Below are positions 34,100-43,223 of a DNA stretch of 58,025 nt, in pieces. Location of the stretch: the NCBI GenBank assembly GCA_013360405.1, contig JABWBR010000066.1:1-58025 (forward strand). Direction: 5' to 3'. This stretch comes from Saprospiraceae bacterium (lineage in GTDB: Bacteria > Bacteroidota > Bacteroidia > Chitinophagales > Saprospiraceae). The position numbers and the translations under genes are program-made. Each line of letters starts with the position of its first letter. The stretch's first letter is position 1. Under the pieces are notes generated by a model. It ran no database searches and was not told the DNA's origin. It saw only the letters and a program-made list of their open reading frames with translations.

Positions 34100-35119
34100 T
34101 CAATACGATCTGAATGCCTCCCAGGCTTTCTGAAAATCCTCGCCGATGGCATTGCGCCAGCCGGCTTTGGGGCGGGCGGATATCTGGGCGGCCAGTTGGA
34201 TCTGCCGGGGCGACAACACGGCTTCGGGCGAATCGCCTTTGCCGATCAGGGCGTTGGCGCGGGCGGATTGCAGGGGTGTCATAGGCACAAAGCGGTAGAG
34301 GGTTTGCGCCAGGTAATATTTGGGCGTATCGTCGGGGCGGAAGGCCGTCTCACTATGCACGGCTTTGCTGCCTACCACTTTCGCAGCGAGCTCCTGGCGT
34401 GGCAGTCCGTTGACGTACACGCCGTCGGCGCAGCGGGCCGACTGGCCGGCTTCTACCAGTTCTTCGAAAGGCAACACGGCGGGGTCGTAGGTGACGCGCA
34501 CCACCTCGCGGCCGTCCATAAATCCGGCCTGGGTGGCCACCACGCCCGAGAGTTGGCCCAGTTGCTTTTCGCCCGTCCAGAAGCAATACATGGATAGGGA
34601 AGCGGTGGCCGTGCCGCGCTGGTAGGCAGTCATTTCTTCTTGCAGCAGCGCCAGGTAGCCGGGCACGCTTTGCCCGCGTTGGCCGAGGGCTTTTGTCATT
34701 GTTTCTACGAGTCCGGCGGCGTTGTAATTGCCGCTCAGCCGGTCGGTCACATCGGCGCCGGCGGCGTCCACAATCCGCACTACGGGGTTATTCCAGGCGG
34801 GTTCGCGGTAGCGCTTGAGCACTTTCGCGTCTTCGCCGCCTTCGTTGTTATAAATGCACAGCGGCACAAACAGGCTTTCTATGGCCTCTACAATCAGCGG
34901 GTGACTAAGTGGCCCGCTGCCGTAGTTGCGGCAGGTGGCGCATCCCGGCACTTCCTGAAATAAGATCAGCACGCATTTGCCTTCTGCCGCCGCCCGGTCG
35001 AGTGCCTGCTCGTAATTGCGCAGCCACTGTACTTTGCCCAGTTCAGCCGGCTGCTGGGCCTGAGAAAATAAGGATATCATACACAAACAGAAAAGAAAAA
35101 AAAGCTTGTTCATATCCAT
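34100..35119 (-). CDS. Secreted thioredoxin-fold protein with MsrA-like domain
   Basis: This is a 339-residue exported protein with a signal peptide ending FSQAQ. Its thioredoxin-like domain (about 25-150) has the atypical active site VPGCATCRNYG. A second domain (about 170-260) contains MYCFWTGEKQLGQLSGVVATQAGFMDGREVVRVTYDP, which follows the MsrA pattern G-C-F-W...PGV...GY-GG...V-V-YDP with the catalytic Cys in place but Gly-Cys replaced by Tyr-Cys. It is likely a periplasmic thiol or methionine-sulfoxide repair protein. An internal ATG at residue 3 is an equally good start. Confidence 0.8.
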   Translation of the reverse strand: MDMNKLFFLFCLCMISLFSQAQQPAELGKVQWLRNYEQALDRAAAEGKCVLILFQEVPGCATCRNYGSGPLSHPLIVEAIESLFVPLCIYNNEGGEDAKVLKRYREPAWNNPVVRIVDAAGADVTDRLSGNYNAAGLVETMTKALGQRGQSVPGYLALLQEEMTAYQRGTATASLSMYCFWTGEKQLGQLSGVVATQAGFMDGREVVRVTYDPAVLPFEELVEAGQSARCADGVYVNGLPRQELAAKVVGSKAVHSETAFRPDDTPKYYLAQTLYRFVPMTPLQSARANALIGKGDSPEAVLSPRQIQLAAQISARPKAGWRNAIGEDFQKAWEAFRSY

Positions 35120-35359
35120 AAAAATTGAAGGGCTAAGTTACGAAGATTAGAGACGGGTTGTTGTCTGGGTGGCGACTGAATAAGGGAAGAGATTTGCAGA
35201 AAAGATCGCGACAATTTTAAAATTAAATGTTTTAAAGTTTGAATAAAACAAACAAATGCTGTATATTTAGGTTATTGAAGATAATTTCAAATTTTCAGTG
35301 CCTCATACTAGTAAAGTATCGATTTTTTAACTAATTTTATTACTTAAAGTCGACATGGA

Positions 35360-37234
35360 ATGATAAAAAAAGGAGCTTTGAATCAGTTGATAAAAACTTG
35401 TGACTTGACTAGTCTTGAGAAGCATTTGATATACTCCTTCCTGGAAAATAGTAAGCTAGACTATCAAGAAAGCCCTATTCTACATGACTATTTCAATGGT
35501 TTTGAGGTAGACGCTGAACTTCTGTCAGGAATATACTCCTTTAGCATAAACAGTATTAAAGAATTAGAAAACTATCTAGAATTAATCATACCGGAAGAAG
35601 ACCGAAAACTTAATGGCGCGTTTTTTACACCGGATTATGTTATCGATTTTATTATCAATGAACTTTACCCAGGAGAAAGTGATACCAACCTTGATCCGAG
35701 TTGCGGATGCGGCGCATTTTTAGTTGGGCTCACAGATTATTACAAGCGGACATTCAATAAGCCAATTAAGAGAATTATTAAGGAAAATATATATGGTTCT
35801 GATATACTGAAATACAATGTTCATAGAACTAAACTCATTCTCTCTATATATGCATTACAATATGAAGAAATTTTGCATGAGAGCGATTTTAACATATATC
35901 ATCAAGATAGCTTAAGAGCAGAATGGCATCAAAAATTTGATAATGTTATAGGGAATCCACCTTATGTAAAGTTTCAGGACCTCTCAGCAGAAAACAGGAG
36001 TTATTTGGCAAAACATTGGACAACTGTTGAAGGAGGAACGTTTAATTTATATTTCGCATTCTTCGAACTAGGTTACAAATTACTTAAGCCAAATGGCAAA
36101 CTTGGGTATATTACACCAAATAATTACTTCACATCTCTTTCCGGTGAGTCTCTACGCAAATATTTTCAGAAACAAAAATGTGTATCGAGAATAATAGATT
36201 TTAGCCATAAAAAGGTATTCGATGCTCAAACCTATACGGCAATAACATTTATTAACAAAAAAGCAAACGAATCAATAGCATATGATCGGATAAAAGATAA
36301 CCAAGATCCAGATGCCTTTCTATTAAATGCCAACGGCTCACTAAATGATATTAATAATCTAAATGTTAAAAAATGGAGATTATTAAAAACTGACGAGCAA
36401 TACAATATTAAAGCTATTGAAACCATTGGTACGCCAATTGGCAAATTGTTTGATATATGTGTGGGTATTGCTACATTAAAAGATGAGGTGTTTTTTATTG
36501 ACGGTACTAAGCAACAAAATGGGTGTTATGTTAAAATTACAGAAAATGGGTTTTTTGAAATAGAGAAAGATGTGGTTAAGCCGGTTTATAAAATTTCGGA
36601 CTTTAAAGCGCAAAATGAGATTGATTTGAATAGCCGAAAAATAATCTTCCCATATAAGGTCAGTAGAGGAATTGCAACAGTGATTTCGGAAATTGAATTT
36701 AAAAAACAATTTCCTAAATGCTATGCATATTTGCTTTCCGAGAAAGACACATTATTATCAAGAGATAAAGGGAAAGTGATTTTCGATCCATTTTACGTTT
36801 GGGGTAGAACTCAAGGCCTCACGAGAACGGGAAAAAGATTATTAACGCCAACGTTCAGTCAACATCCTAGGTTCTTAATAGTGGAAGAGGAAGATGCTTA
36901 TTTCACTAACGGTTATGGGTTATATTTTAAAGAACATAAGCTAAATGGACTTTTTGCTGATTTGAATAACCGGATAACAAAAATTGAAAATATTGATGTT
37001 GTTCAAAAAATATTGAACTCATACATAATGGACTATTATATAAGTAAAACAAGTGTTGCGATAGAAGGGGGGTACCCATGCTACCAGAAAAATTTTATTG
37101 AGAAATTTACGATACCTGAGCTGACTGAAAGCGAAATTCAAACTATTCGAGATTTAAATGATACAAGCCATATTGATGAGTTTTTAATTCAGAAGTATCA
37201 ATTAGAACTTTATGTTCCAAATCTTTCATTATAA
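35360..37234 (+). CDS. Type II DNA N6-adenine methyltransferase (TaqI-like)
   Basis: This is a 624-residue gamma-class-type amino-methyltransferase. Motif X is GAFFTPDYVIDFII. Motif I is LDPSCGCGAFLVG, the AdoMet site, near residue 115. Motif IV is NVIGNPPYVKF, catalytic NPPY, near 195. A C-terminal TaqI-like target-recognition region follows (about 350-620). No PD-(D/E)xK nuclease motif is evident at the N-terminus, so it is probably a stand-alone methylase. It overlaps the convergent endonuclease gene by 25 bp. Its AT-rich composition differs sharply from the flanks, which suggests horizontal acquisition. Confidence 0.9.
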   Translation: MIKKGALNQLIKTCDLTSLEKHLIYSFLENSKLDYQESPILHDYFNGFEVDAELLSGIYSFSINSIKELENYLELIIPEEDRKLNGAFFTPDYVIDFIINELYPGESDTNLDPSCGCGAFLVGLTDYYKRTFNKPIKRIIKENIYGSDILKYNVHRTKLILSIYALQYEEILHESDFNIYHQDSLRAEWHQKFDNVIGNPPYVKFQDLSAENRSYLAKHWTTVEGGTFNLYFAFFELGYKLLKPNGKLGYITPNNYFTSLSGESLRKYFQKQKCVSRIIDFSHKKVFDAQTYTAITFINKKANESIAYDRIKDNQDPDAFLLNANGSLNDINNLNVKKWRLLKTDEQYNIKAIETIGTPIGKLFDICVGIATLKDEVFFIDGTKQQNGCYVKITENGFFEIEKDVVKPVYKISDFKAQNEIDLNSRKIIFPYKVSRGIATVISEIEFKKQFPKCYAYLLSEKDTLLSRDKGKVIFDPFYVWGRTQGLTRTGKRLLTPTFSQHPRFLIVEEEDAYFTNGYGLYFKEHKLNGLFADLNNRITKIENIDVVQKILNSYIMDYYISKTSVAIEGGYPCYQKNFIEKFTIPELTESEIQTIRDLNDTSHIDEFLIQKYQLELYVPNLSL

Positions 37235-38025
37235 TTATTTAATAGTGAGGCCGTAAACATTTCCCATGATAGTGCTTCAATGTTGGCATTTGAAGCGGGT
37301 GGTAATAAGCCACTATTATAAAGATCATTATTTGTGCTATATATTTTAGCTGGAGATTGCTCGAAATCCACAAGCAAGAGGCATACTCGTTCATATTTAT
37401 AATCATCCTTGGTATAATCCGGGCGGCCATTAATAGCTTGAAACGATCTAATATATTTCTCAACTGCACCTATTTTATTAATATAACGTACAGTATTTGC
37501 TTTCATGGCAACAGCGTCATATTCCTTAACTGGAATCATGTATACTTCACCAAGAACCATTTTAGGGCATCTTACATGTAAGTTCTGAGCTTCCGCAATT
37601 GTTCTTTCGTAAAGAGTATCAAAGTTTTTAGCAAGAGAGCTCATTTGGCTTCTAATATTAATAGAAATAGTTCTTTCAGTATAATCCCTTCCGTAATAGT
37701 CCGTTGCCTCTCTTAATATTCCTTCAGTCAAAGTTTCTTCTTCCGGATTATAGCCATTGGGAGCCACACAAACATCTTGATGTTTTTGTTTAATAAATCC
37801 TGCAAGCCTTAATTCTGGTTTGGTGTTACCAAGGGGTGGGTAGATTCGTTGGGGGGGAATACCAGACCTAATTAAATCGGATTTCACAGCTTCATGAATA
37901 TAATTGATAGGTTTAGATGACCTTATCATAGCTTCCTTTGCATTGATTCCCCCTTTGCGGATTGAATCTTCAATTAGCCTTTTAAAACTATCAACTGCCT
38001 CCTGTATGGTTATTAAATTCGCCAT
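37210..38025 (-). CDS. Putative type II restriction endonuclease
   Basis: This is a 271-residue protein placed where a cognate endonuclease is expected, convergent with the methylase and downstream of a C-protein-like regulator. Sequence blocks SINIRSQMSSLAKNFDTLYERTIAEAQNLH and KMVLGEVYMIPVKEYD look conserved and enzyme-like, and RVCLLLVDFEQSP could be a strand of a nuclease core. I cannot name the family or the recognition site. AT-rich codon use matches the methylase. Function is assigned mainly from gene context. Confidence 0.75.
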   Translation of the reverse strand: MANLITIQEAVDSFKRLIEDSIRKGGINAKEAMIRSSKPINYIHEAVKSDLIRSGIPPQRIYPPLGNTKPELRLAGFIKQKHQDVCVAPNGYNPEEETLTEGILREATDYYGRDYTERTISINIRSQMSSLAKNFDTLYERTIAEAQNLHVRCPKMVLGEVYMIPVKEYDAVAMKANTVRYINKIGAVEKYIRSFQAINGRPDYTKDDYKYERVCLLLVDFEQSPAKIYSTNNDLYNSGLLPPASNANIEALSWEMFTASLLNNYNERFGT

Positions 38026-38227
38026 CGTTAAAAAAATCTTTTAATGAAATACCAAGTGCAGTAGCAATCTTTTCAATGTTAACAATAGAAATATTCCTCT
38101 GTCCATTTTCAACACTAGCTATATAACTTCTATCCAAATCGGCAGAAAAGGATAAGTCTTTTTGTGACATATTCGCCAATTCGCGCAGTGTTTTAATCCT
38201 CCAGCCAATCTTTTGCTTAACATTCAT
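37991..38227 (-). CDS. XRE-family regulator (R-M control-protein-like)
   Basis: This is a 78-residue helix-turn-helix protein: RIKTLRELANMSQKDLSFSADLDRSYIASVENGQRNISIVNIEKIATALGISLKDFF is a complete HTH_3 domain. Its end overlaps the start of the endonuclease gene by 35 nt. This is the C-R operon layout in which control proteins delay endonuclease synthesis until the host is methylated. C-box operators were searched for by eye upstream of 38227, but none is convincing. Confidence 0.88.
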   Translation of the reverse strand: MNVKQKIGWRIKTLRELANMSQKDLSFSADLDRSYIASVENGQRNISIVNIEKIATALGISLKDFFNDGEFNNHTGGS

Positions 38228-38375
38228 TTTACAAAAATGATAATATGCAGACTATAAATAAAAGACTATAAGTAACATTGATCGGTTTTCTTCTGGCATG
38301 TGAAGCAGTAGCAACTCAAATACCGCTGTATCGCAAAGTCCCAAAGTCACCCCCTCGCCAAGTCGCCCCCTCCCC

Positions 38376-39287
38376 TCAATGCCCCCAATTCCGTTCCCCC
38401 GCCACCACAGATACCGGCAGCCAATTCTGCCTGGGCGGCAGTGGACAAGTCGCAAAAGCCGTGAAGGCACAGGGCGGATTATACGCTTTGTTGAAATCAA
38501 GCGTAGTAAAGCCGTCAGCGCCCGGGCGGGCCGCGTACACAAAGCGACCGGCGCCGTAAGTCTCCACGCCGCTGGTCTCGTCGCCGAAAATGATAAACAA
38601 CTCCTCGCCTTCCTCAAGGGCATCAAGGCGGTAGGTGGCGCCGTGAAGGGTAAAAACCAGGGTTCCCGGACAATCCAGCATCAGGGTTTGTCCCAGCACA
38701 TTGGCAATCGGGATTTTCTTGTCTACCGCAGGCTCCAGGTAAGCCCTGACGCGCCAGGCAGAATCAACCGGGTAGTTGTCGATGCCGGTAAACGACTGCA
38801 CAGCGGCATGTTCCAGATCCCGCAGCCGGATGCCGTATTTGTCCTCGCGTTTGATCACAAACCAGCGCAGCGGGCCGCTCTGCATGGCCGCCGGATTTTC
38901 GGAAGGGTATATGCGAAGCGGCGCCGTGACGGGGTGGCCATTGGCCGTTACTTCGGCGCCGGGTAAGATATTCAACCACACTTCGCCGTTTTTCAGGGTA
39001 AAATGGCCGAGTTGCGCGGCGCATTTGCCTTCGGGGTAGACGATCTTGTTCGACTTGCCCGCGCCAAAGCTATTCTCGCCCTCCTCCAGCCAGAACAACC
39101 CGGCCAGATTCAGCCAGCCATTTTCCGACTTCAGGCTTGCTACCCGCTCCTGCCGCCAGTCCAGGATGGATTGTTCGTAAGTTGTGGATTGGGCAAAACA
39201 TTGTGCTGAAATGAATAAGAACGGGACAAGTCCAATTATAACAATGGAAAAGCTTGTCCTGGTCAAAAGATCATTTACGAGCCTCAT
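38376..39287 (-). CDS. DUF1684 secreted protein
   Basis: This is a 303-residue exported protein with a signal peptide (about 1-33, ending CFAQ). DUF1684 features are WRQERVASLKSENGWLNLAGLFWLEEGENSFG at the start and, late, DALEEGEELFIIFGDETSGVETYGAGRFVYA with a terminal LDFNKAYNPPCAF. The family is conserved in Bacteroidota and others without an assigned reaction. GC-rich composition resumes here after the R-M island. Confidence 0.92.
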   Translation of the reverse strand: MRLVNDLLTRTSFSIVIIGLVPFLFISAQCFAQSTTYEQSILDWRQERVASLKSENGWLNLAGLFWLEEGENSFGAGKSNKIVYPEGKCAAQLGHFTLKNGEVWLNILPGAEVTANGHPVTAPLRIYPSENPAAMQSGPLRWFVIKREDKYGIRLRDLEHAAVQSFTGIDNYPVDSAWRVRAYLEPAVDKKIPIANVLGQTLMLDCPGTLVFTLHGATYRLDALEEGEELFIIFGDETSGVETYGAGRFVYAARPGADGFTTLDFNKAYNPPCAFTAFATCPLPPRQNWLPVSVVAGERNWGH

Positions 39288-39320
39288 GAGTCAAGATTCT
39301 GTTGTTGTTTTATAAAAAAA

Positions 39321-39716
39321 TCACGGTTCAGGAAGATACAAACTCACTTCGGGCATGTAGCGAAAATCCTTGATGTTTAGGGTATATAATGGGATGTCGT
39401 GGACTATGGCAGTAGCTGCAATCAGTGCGTCGGGTAAAGTCAAATTATGGCTCAAAGAATAATTCGCCATTAAGGTTATGAGTGTGCTACCAATTTGATC
39501 GTCAATATGTAAGAGGTTAAGGTGGGCAATATCCAGAAGAATTTGATTTAGTTCCTTTTTATTAAGCGCCCCGTAAATGAGTTCACCGGCAGTCACTATG
39601 CTTATCGCAATGTTTGGTTGTCCAATGTGGGTTAGTTCAGCAACAACCGCGGGATTATTTTTATAAAACTCAATGATGATATTAGTATCACATAATATTA
39701 CTTGGTTATTCGCCAT
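39321..39716 (-). CDS. PIN-domain toxin (VapC-like)
   Basis: This is a 131-residue PIN ribonuclease: LCDTNIIIEFYKN (first Asp), VTAGELIYGALN (Glu), LPDALIAATAIVHDIPLYTLNIKDFRYMP (third Asp and closing N-x-x-DF). It starts inside the upstream antitoxin frame with a 19-nt overlap, the usual coupling of VapBC pairs. The two VapC proteins of this window are clearly different in sequence. Confidence 0.92.
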   Translation of the reverse strand: MANNQVILCDTNIIIEFYKNNPAVVAELTHIGQPNIAISIVTAGELIYGALNKKELNQILLDIAHLNLLHIDDQIGSTLITLMANYSLSHNLTLPDALIAATAIVHDIPLYTLNIKDFRYMPEVSLYLPEP

Positions 39717-39913
39717 GCTTGTTTCCTGATTTGGTCAGCATCGATTTGTCTGCCGGAAAATAAACCCGCCGACTTGAAAAAATTATAGCCGTCGGCATGC
39801 TCCTGCTTAGCAGCCTGCTTCACTTGAAGCTCGATAAAGTCCATTTGCCTGAGCAACTCAAGCAGGAAATGCAGCTTGGAGTCATCTTTCAATTTAATGA
39901 TTATCTGTTGCAT
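39698..39913 (-). CDS. VapB-like antitoxin
   Basis: This is a 71-residue protein directly upstream of and overlapping the PIN toxin. It contains a short beta-strand start (MQQIIIKLKDDSKLHFLLELLRQMDFIELQ) and a basic C-terminal part. The assignment as antitoxin rests on size, overlap and operon position; no classical DNA-binding motif is obvious. Confidence 0.8.
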   Translation of the reverse strand: MQQIIIKLKDDSKLHFLLELLRQMDFIELQVKQAAKQEHADGYNFFKSAGLFSGRQIDADQIRKQAWRITK

Positions 39914-40067
39914 TGATACGATATTCTTTTAAATAGTAAGGCGCATGCCCTTGCAAAAGTTCACCTCAAATCCAAAAATACGATTCTAAATGATTTTTCA
40001 GAAAGAGAATTGACCAATCCCCTCAATTATTTTTACATTAACCACACAAAACCCAATCACCTGCACC

Positions 40068-42515
40068 ATGCTCAAAACCATCACCCTCACTATCGCTCTG
40101 CTCGGCAGCCTGCACGCCCTGGCGCAAACCGCCGCCCAACCCGCTACCATTGCCGCCAAAACCGCCGGCATGCAAGCCTTTGCCGGCTTTTTTCCTTTTT
40201 ATTGGGATGAAAAAGAAGGCAAAATCTGGCTGGAAATTAACCGCTGGGATACCGAATTCCTCTATGTCAATTCGCTGACCCACGGCGTGGGCTCCAACGA
40301 TATCGGCCTCGACCGCAACCAGTTGGGCGACAGCCGCGTGGTCAAATTCGTGCGCAGCGGGCCCAAGGTGATGCTAGTACAAGTCAACTACGACTTCCGG
40401 GCCGTCAGCGACAACCCTGAAGAACGTCGCTCGGTACAGGAAGCCTTCGCCCAGTCGGCACTGTGGGGCTTCAAAGCCGAAATCAACGAAGGCGGCCGCG
40501 TGCTTATCGACTTTACGCCCTTCCTGCTGCGCGACGCCCACGGCGTAATCGACCGCCTGCGCGAATCCAACCAAGGTACCTACCGCGTCGACGACTCCCG
40601 CTGCGCAGTCTGGCTCGACCGCACCCGCAATTTTCCCAAAAACAGCGAATGGGAAGCTATGATCACGTTTGCCGGCGAACCCCGCGGTGAATATATCCGC
40701 TCGGTGACGCCTACGCCCGCCTCGCTCACCGTGCATATGCACCACTCTTTTGTGGAGTTGCCCGATAAGGGCTACAAACCCCGCCTCTACGACCCCCGCT
40801 GCGGCTATTTTACGATCAATTACCGCGACTACGCCACGCCCATCGGCGAACCCCTGGTGAAACGCTTTATCTGCCGCCACCGCCTCGAGAAAAAGAACCC
40901 CTCGGCTGCCGTCAGCGACCCCGTGAAGCCTATCGTATACTACCTCGACCCCGGCGCCCCCGAACCCATCCGCTCTGCCCTCATCGAGGGGGCCTCGTGG
41001 TGGAACCAGGCTTTCGAAGCCGCCGGTTACCGCAACGCCTTCCGAGTGGAAGTGCTGCCCCCCGGCGCCGACCCGATGGATGTGCGCTACAATATTATCA
41101 ACTGGGTGCACCGCTCCACCCGCGGCTGGTCGTACGGCAGCACCGTGACCGACCCCCGCACGGGCGAGATTATCAAAGGCCACGTACTACTGGGCTCGCT
41201 GCGCGTGCGCCAGGATTTTCTCATCGCCCAGGGGCTTGTCGATGCCTACGCCGCCGGCAATAAACCCGACCCGCGACTCGAAGAGATGGCCTTGGCCCGC
41301 CTGCGTCAGCTCTCGGCCCACGAGGTAGGCCATACCATCGGACTGCAACACAATTTCGCCGCCAGCGTGAACAACCGCGCTTCGGTGATGGATTATCCGC
41401 ACCCCTTTGTGACCATGAACGCCAAAGGCGAAGCCGACTATACCCAAGCCTACGCTACCGGCATGGGCGAGTGGGATAAAAGAGCCGTGATCTACGGCTA
41501 CCAGGATTTTCCGAAAGGAGTAGACGAAAATAAAGCCCTGCAAACTATTCTGGAGGAAAATATCAGCCTTGGCCTGCCCTACCTCACCGACCAGGATGCC
41601 CGCCCGCTGTCGGCCGCCCACCCACAGGCGCACCTGTGGGACAACGGCGCCTCCGCCATCGAGGAGTTGAACCGCCTCATCCAGGTTCGTAGCAAAGCCC
41701 TGGCTTCTTTCGACGAAAAAAACATCCCCGAAGGCGCACCGATGGCCACCCTCGAAAACGTGCTGGTACCCCTCTACCTCATGCACCGCTACCAGGTAGA
41801 CGCCGTATCCAAAATGATCGGTGGCGTGAACTTTACCTATGCTGTGCGCGGCGACGAACAAGTCACCAACGCCCCCCTCGACCCCAAGGCACAGTCGGCC
41901 GCCCTCGATGCCCTGCTCGCCACGGTAAAACCGGATTTCCTGGCGCTGCCCGAGCGCATTATCGAACTCATCCCGCCGCAGCCGCCGGAGTACCAGCGCG
42001 ACCGCGAGTTGTTTAAGACGTTTACTTATAATACTTTCGATCCCCTGGCCGCCGCCGAGAGCGCCGCCAGCTATACGCTGAATGCTATGCTGTTACCTCA
42101 GCGACTTGCCCGCCTACTGGAACAGCATGCCAGGGCTACAACCCATTTTTCGGTATACCAATATCTCGATGAGATAGGCAAGGCCGTCGACTCCAAAAAG
42201 TACCAGACAGCGGGTTATTCGCCCAAAGAACAGGAGATTGCGCGTAGTGTGGAAAAGCTGTTTTTGCACCAACTGCTCCGCCTCGCAGCCGATGCCGGCG
42301 CCAACCGACAGGTGGTGGCTTCCGCCCTGCAAAAGGTATACAACTGGCAGGAACAATTGAAAAAGGATATGCCGGAGTCCGGCGAGGCAGAGCAATCCGC
42401 CCATTACCGATACCTACTCACCCAGATAGAACAGTATCGACTTAACCCCAAAGAATACGCAGCCCCGGCCACGCCTTCATTACCTGATGGCCAACCGATT
42501 GGATGCGATTATTAA
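40068..42515 (+). CDS. Secreted zinc-dependent metalloprotease (DUF5117/DUF5118 type)
   Basis: This is an 815-residue exported protein with signal peptide MLKTITLTIALLGSLHALAQ. A large beta-rich N-terminal region (DUF5118/DUF5117-like, about 25-290; MQAFAGFFPFYWDEKEGKIWLEI) precedes a metzincin-type catalytic domain. The extended zinc motif is HEVGHTIGLQH (H418, E419, H422, H428), followed by a Met-turn-like SVMDYPHP. The C-terminal half is helical. Lengths and order fit the family. The secreted location and HExxHxxGxxH indicate proteolysis outside the cytoplasm; the substrate is unknown. Confidence 0.93.
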   Translation: MLKTITLTIALLGSLHALAQTAAQPATIAAKTAGMQAFAGFFPFYWDEKEGKIWLEINRWDTEFLYVNSLTHGVGSNDIGLDRNQLGDSRVVKFVRSGPKVMLVQVNYDFRAVSDNPEERRSVQEAFAQSALWGFKAEINEGGRVLIDFTPFLLRDAHGVIDRLRESNQGTYRVDDSRCAVWLDRTRNFPKNSEWEAMITFAGEPRGEYIRSVTPTPASLTVHMHHSFVELPDKGYKPRLYDPRCGYFTINYRDYATPIGEPLVKRFICRHRLEKKNPSAAVSDPVKPIVYYLDPGAPEPIRSALIEGASWWNQAFEAAGYRNAFRVEVLPPGADPMDVRYNIINWVHRSTRGWSYGSTVTDPRTGEIIKGHVLLGSLRVRQDFLIAQGLVDAYAAGNKPDPRLEEMALARLRQLSAHEVGHTIGLQHNFAASVNNRASVMDYPHPFVTMNAKGEADYTQAYATGMGEWDKRAVIYGYQDFPKGVDENKALQTILEENISLGLPYLTDQDARPLSAAHPQAHLWDNGASAIEELNRLIQVRSKALASFDEKNIPEGAPMATLENVLVPLYLMHRYQVDAVSKMIGGVNFTYAVRGDEQVTNAPLDPKAQSAALDALLATVKPDFLALPERIIELIPPQPPEYQRDRELFKTFTYNTFDPLAAAESAASYTLNAMLLPQRLARLLEQHARATTHFSVYQYLDEIGKAVDSKKYQTAGYSPKEQEIARSVEKLFLHQLLRLAADAGANRQVVASALQKVYNWQEQLKKDMPESGEAEQSAHYRYLLTQIEQYRLNPKEYAAPATPSLPDGQPIGCDY

Positions 42516-42606
42516 TGTTTGATGTTTAATGTTAAATGTTTAATTGTTAATGTTTTATAAATATAATAATTTCATCAAACATTAAACATTCAGCATTAAA
42601 CATTCA
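42516..42606. repeat. Inverted tandem repeats (AATGTTTAATG units)
   Basis: Plus-strand TTTGATGTTTAATGTTAAATGTTTAATT-type units (42520-42560) face complementary CATCAAACATTAAACATTCAGCATTAAAC-type units (42573-42606). For example, AATGTTTGATG pairs with CATCAAACATT. It lies between the convergent metalloprotease and cyclophilin genes and probably works as a bidirectional terminator. Confidence 0.65.
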
Positions 42607-42609
42607 GCA

Positions 42610-43110
42610 TCAATCCACCTTCCCACAGTCGACGATCTCGATAACCGCAGTAGTAGCTCCGCTGCGGGTACCGCGGCTTTCAATGGTTTTCACCACATCC
42701 ATGCCTTCCGTTACCTTGCCGAAAACCACGTGTTTGCCGTCGAGCCAGGGGGTGAGCACCGTGGTGATGAAAAACTGCGAGCCGTTGGTATTGGGTCCGG
42801 CATTGGCCATCGACAGCAGACCCGGAGAATCGTGTTTGAGGATGAAGTTTTCATCTTCGAACTTGCTGCCGTAGATCGACTTGCCGCCGCGGCCGTCACC
42901 CGACGTGAAATCGCCGCCCTGCAGCATAAACTCGGGAATGACGCGGTGGAATTTGCTGTTTTTATAACCAAAACCCATTTCACCGGTGCACAACTTCAGG
43001 AAGTTGTCGCAGGTCTTGGGCACGATATCGTGAAACAATTCAAAAACGATGCGGCCGGCAGGCGCGCCGTCGATATTGATGTCGAAAAAAACGTGGATCT
43101 TATTATCCAT
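42610..43110 (-). CDS. Cyclophilin-type peptidyl-prolyl isomerase
   Basis: This is a 166-residue cytosolic cyclophilin. The active-site pattern is complete: [15 protein letters not shown] (Arg, Phe, Gln), [19 protein letters not shown], and [12 protein letters not shown], containing the Trp and His of the cyclosporin-binding form. It catalyses cis-trans isomerisation of Xaa-Pro bonds. The sequence is closer to the eukaryotic CypA type than to the short E. coli PpiB type, a form found in several Bacteroidota. It has no signal peptide. Confidence 0.95.
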   Translation of the reverse strand: MDNKIHVFFDINIDGAPAGRIVFELFHDIVPKTCDNFLKLCTGEMGFGYKNSKFHRVIPEFMLQGGDFTSGDGRGGKSIYGSKFEDENFILKHDSPGLLSMANAGPNTNGSQFFITTVLTPWLDGKHVVFGKVTEGMDVVKTIESRGTRSGATTAVIEIVDCGKVD

Positions 43111-43143
43111 AATGCGATTAGATTTAATTTATTAAAATTTAAA

Positions 43144-43215
43144 CACAAAGGCTCAAAGTATAAAAAGATACAAAACAAACCCTTAGTGGTACTTTGTGGT
43201 CTTTGAGCCTTTGTG
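43144..43215. repeat. Inverted repeat upstream of the cyclophilin gene
   Basis: CACAAAGGCTCAAAG (43144-43158) pairs perfectly with CTTTGAGCCTTTGTG (43201-43215). The loop contains further CAAAG/CTTTG units. It lies between two minus-strand genes and could terminate transcription of the phosphodiesterase gene upstream. Confidence 0.65.
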
Positions 43216-43223
43216 GTTAAGAA

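Noticed and set aside
35360-37234. Type IIG fused restriction-methylation enzyme
   Set aside because: No nuclease motif is visible before motif X, the length fits a methylase plus recognition domain, and a separate endonuclease candidate is adjacent.
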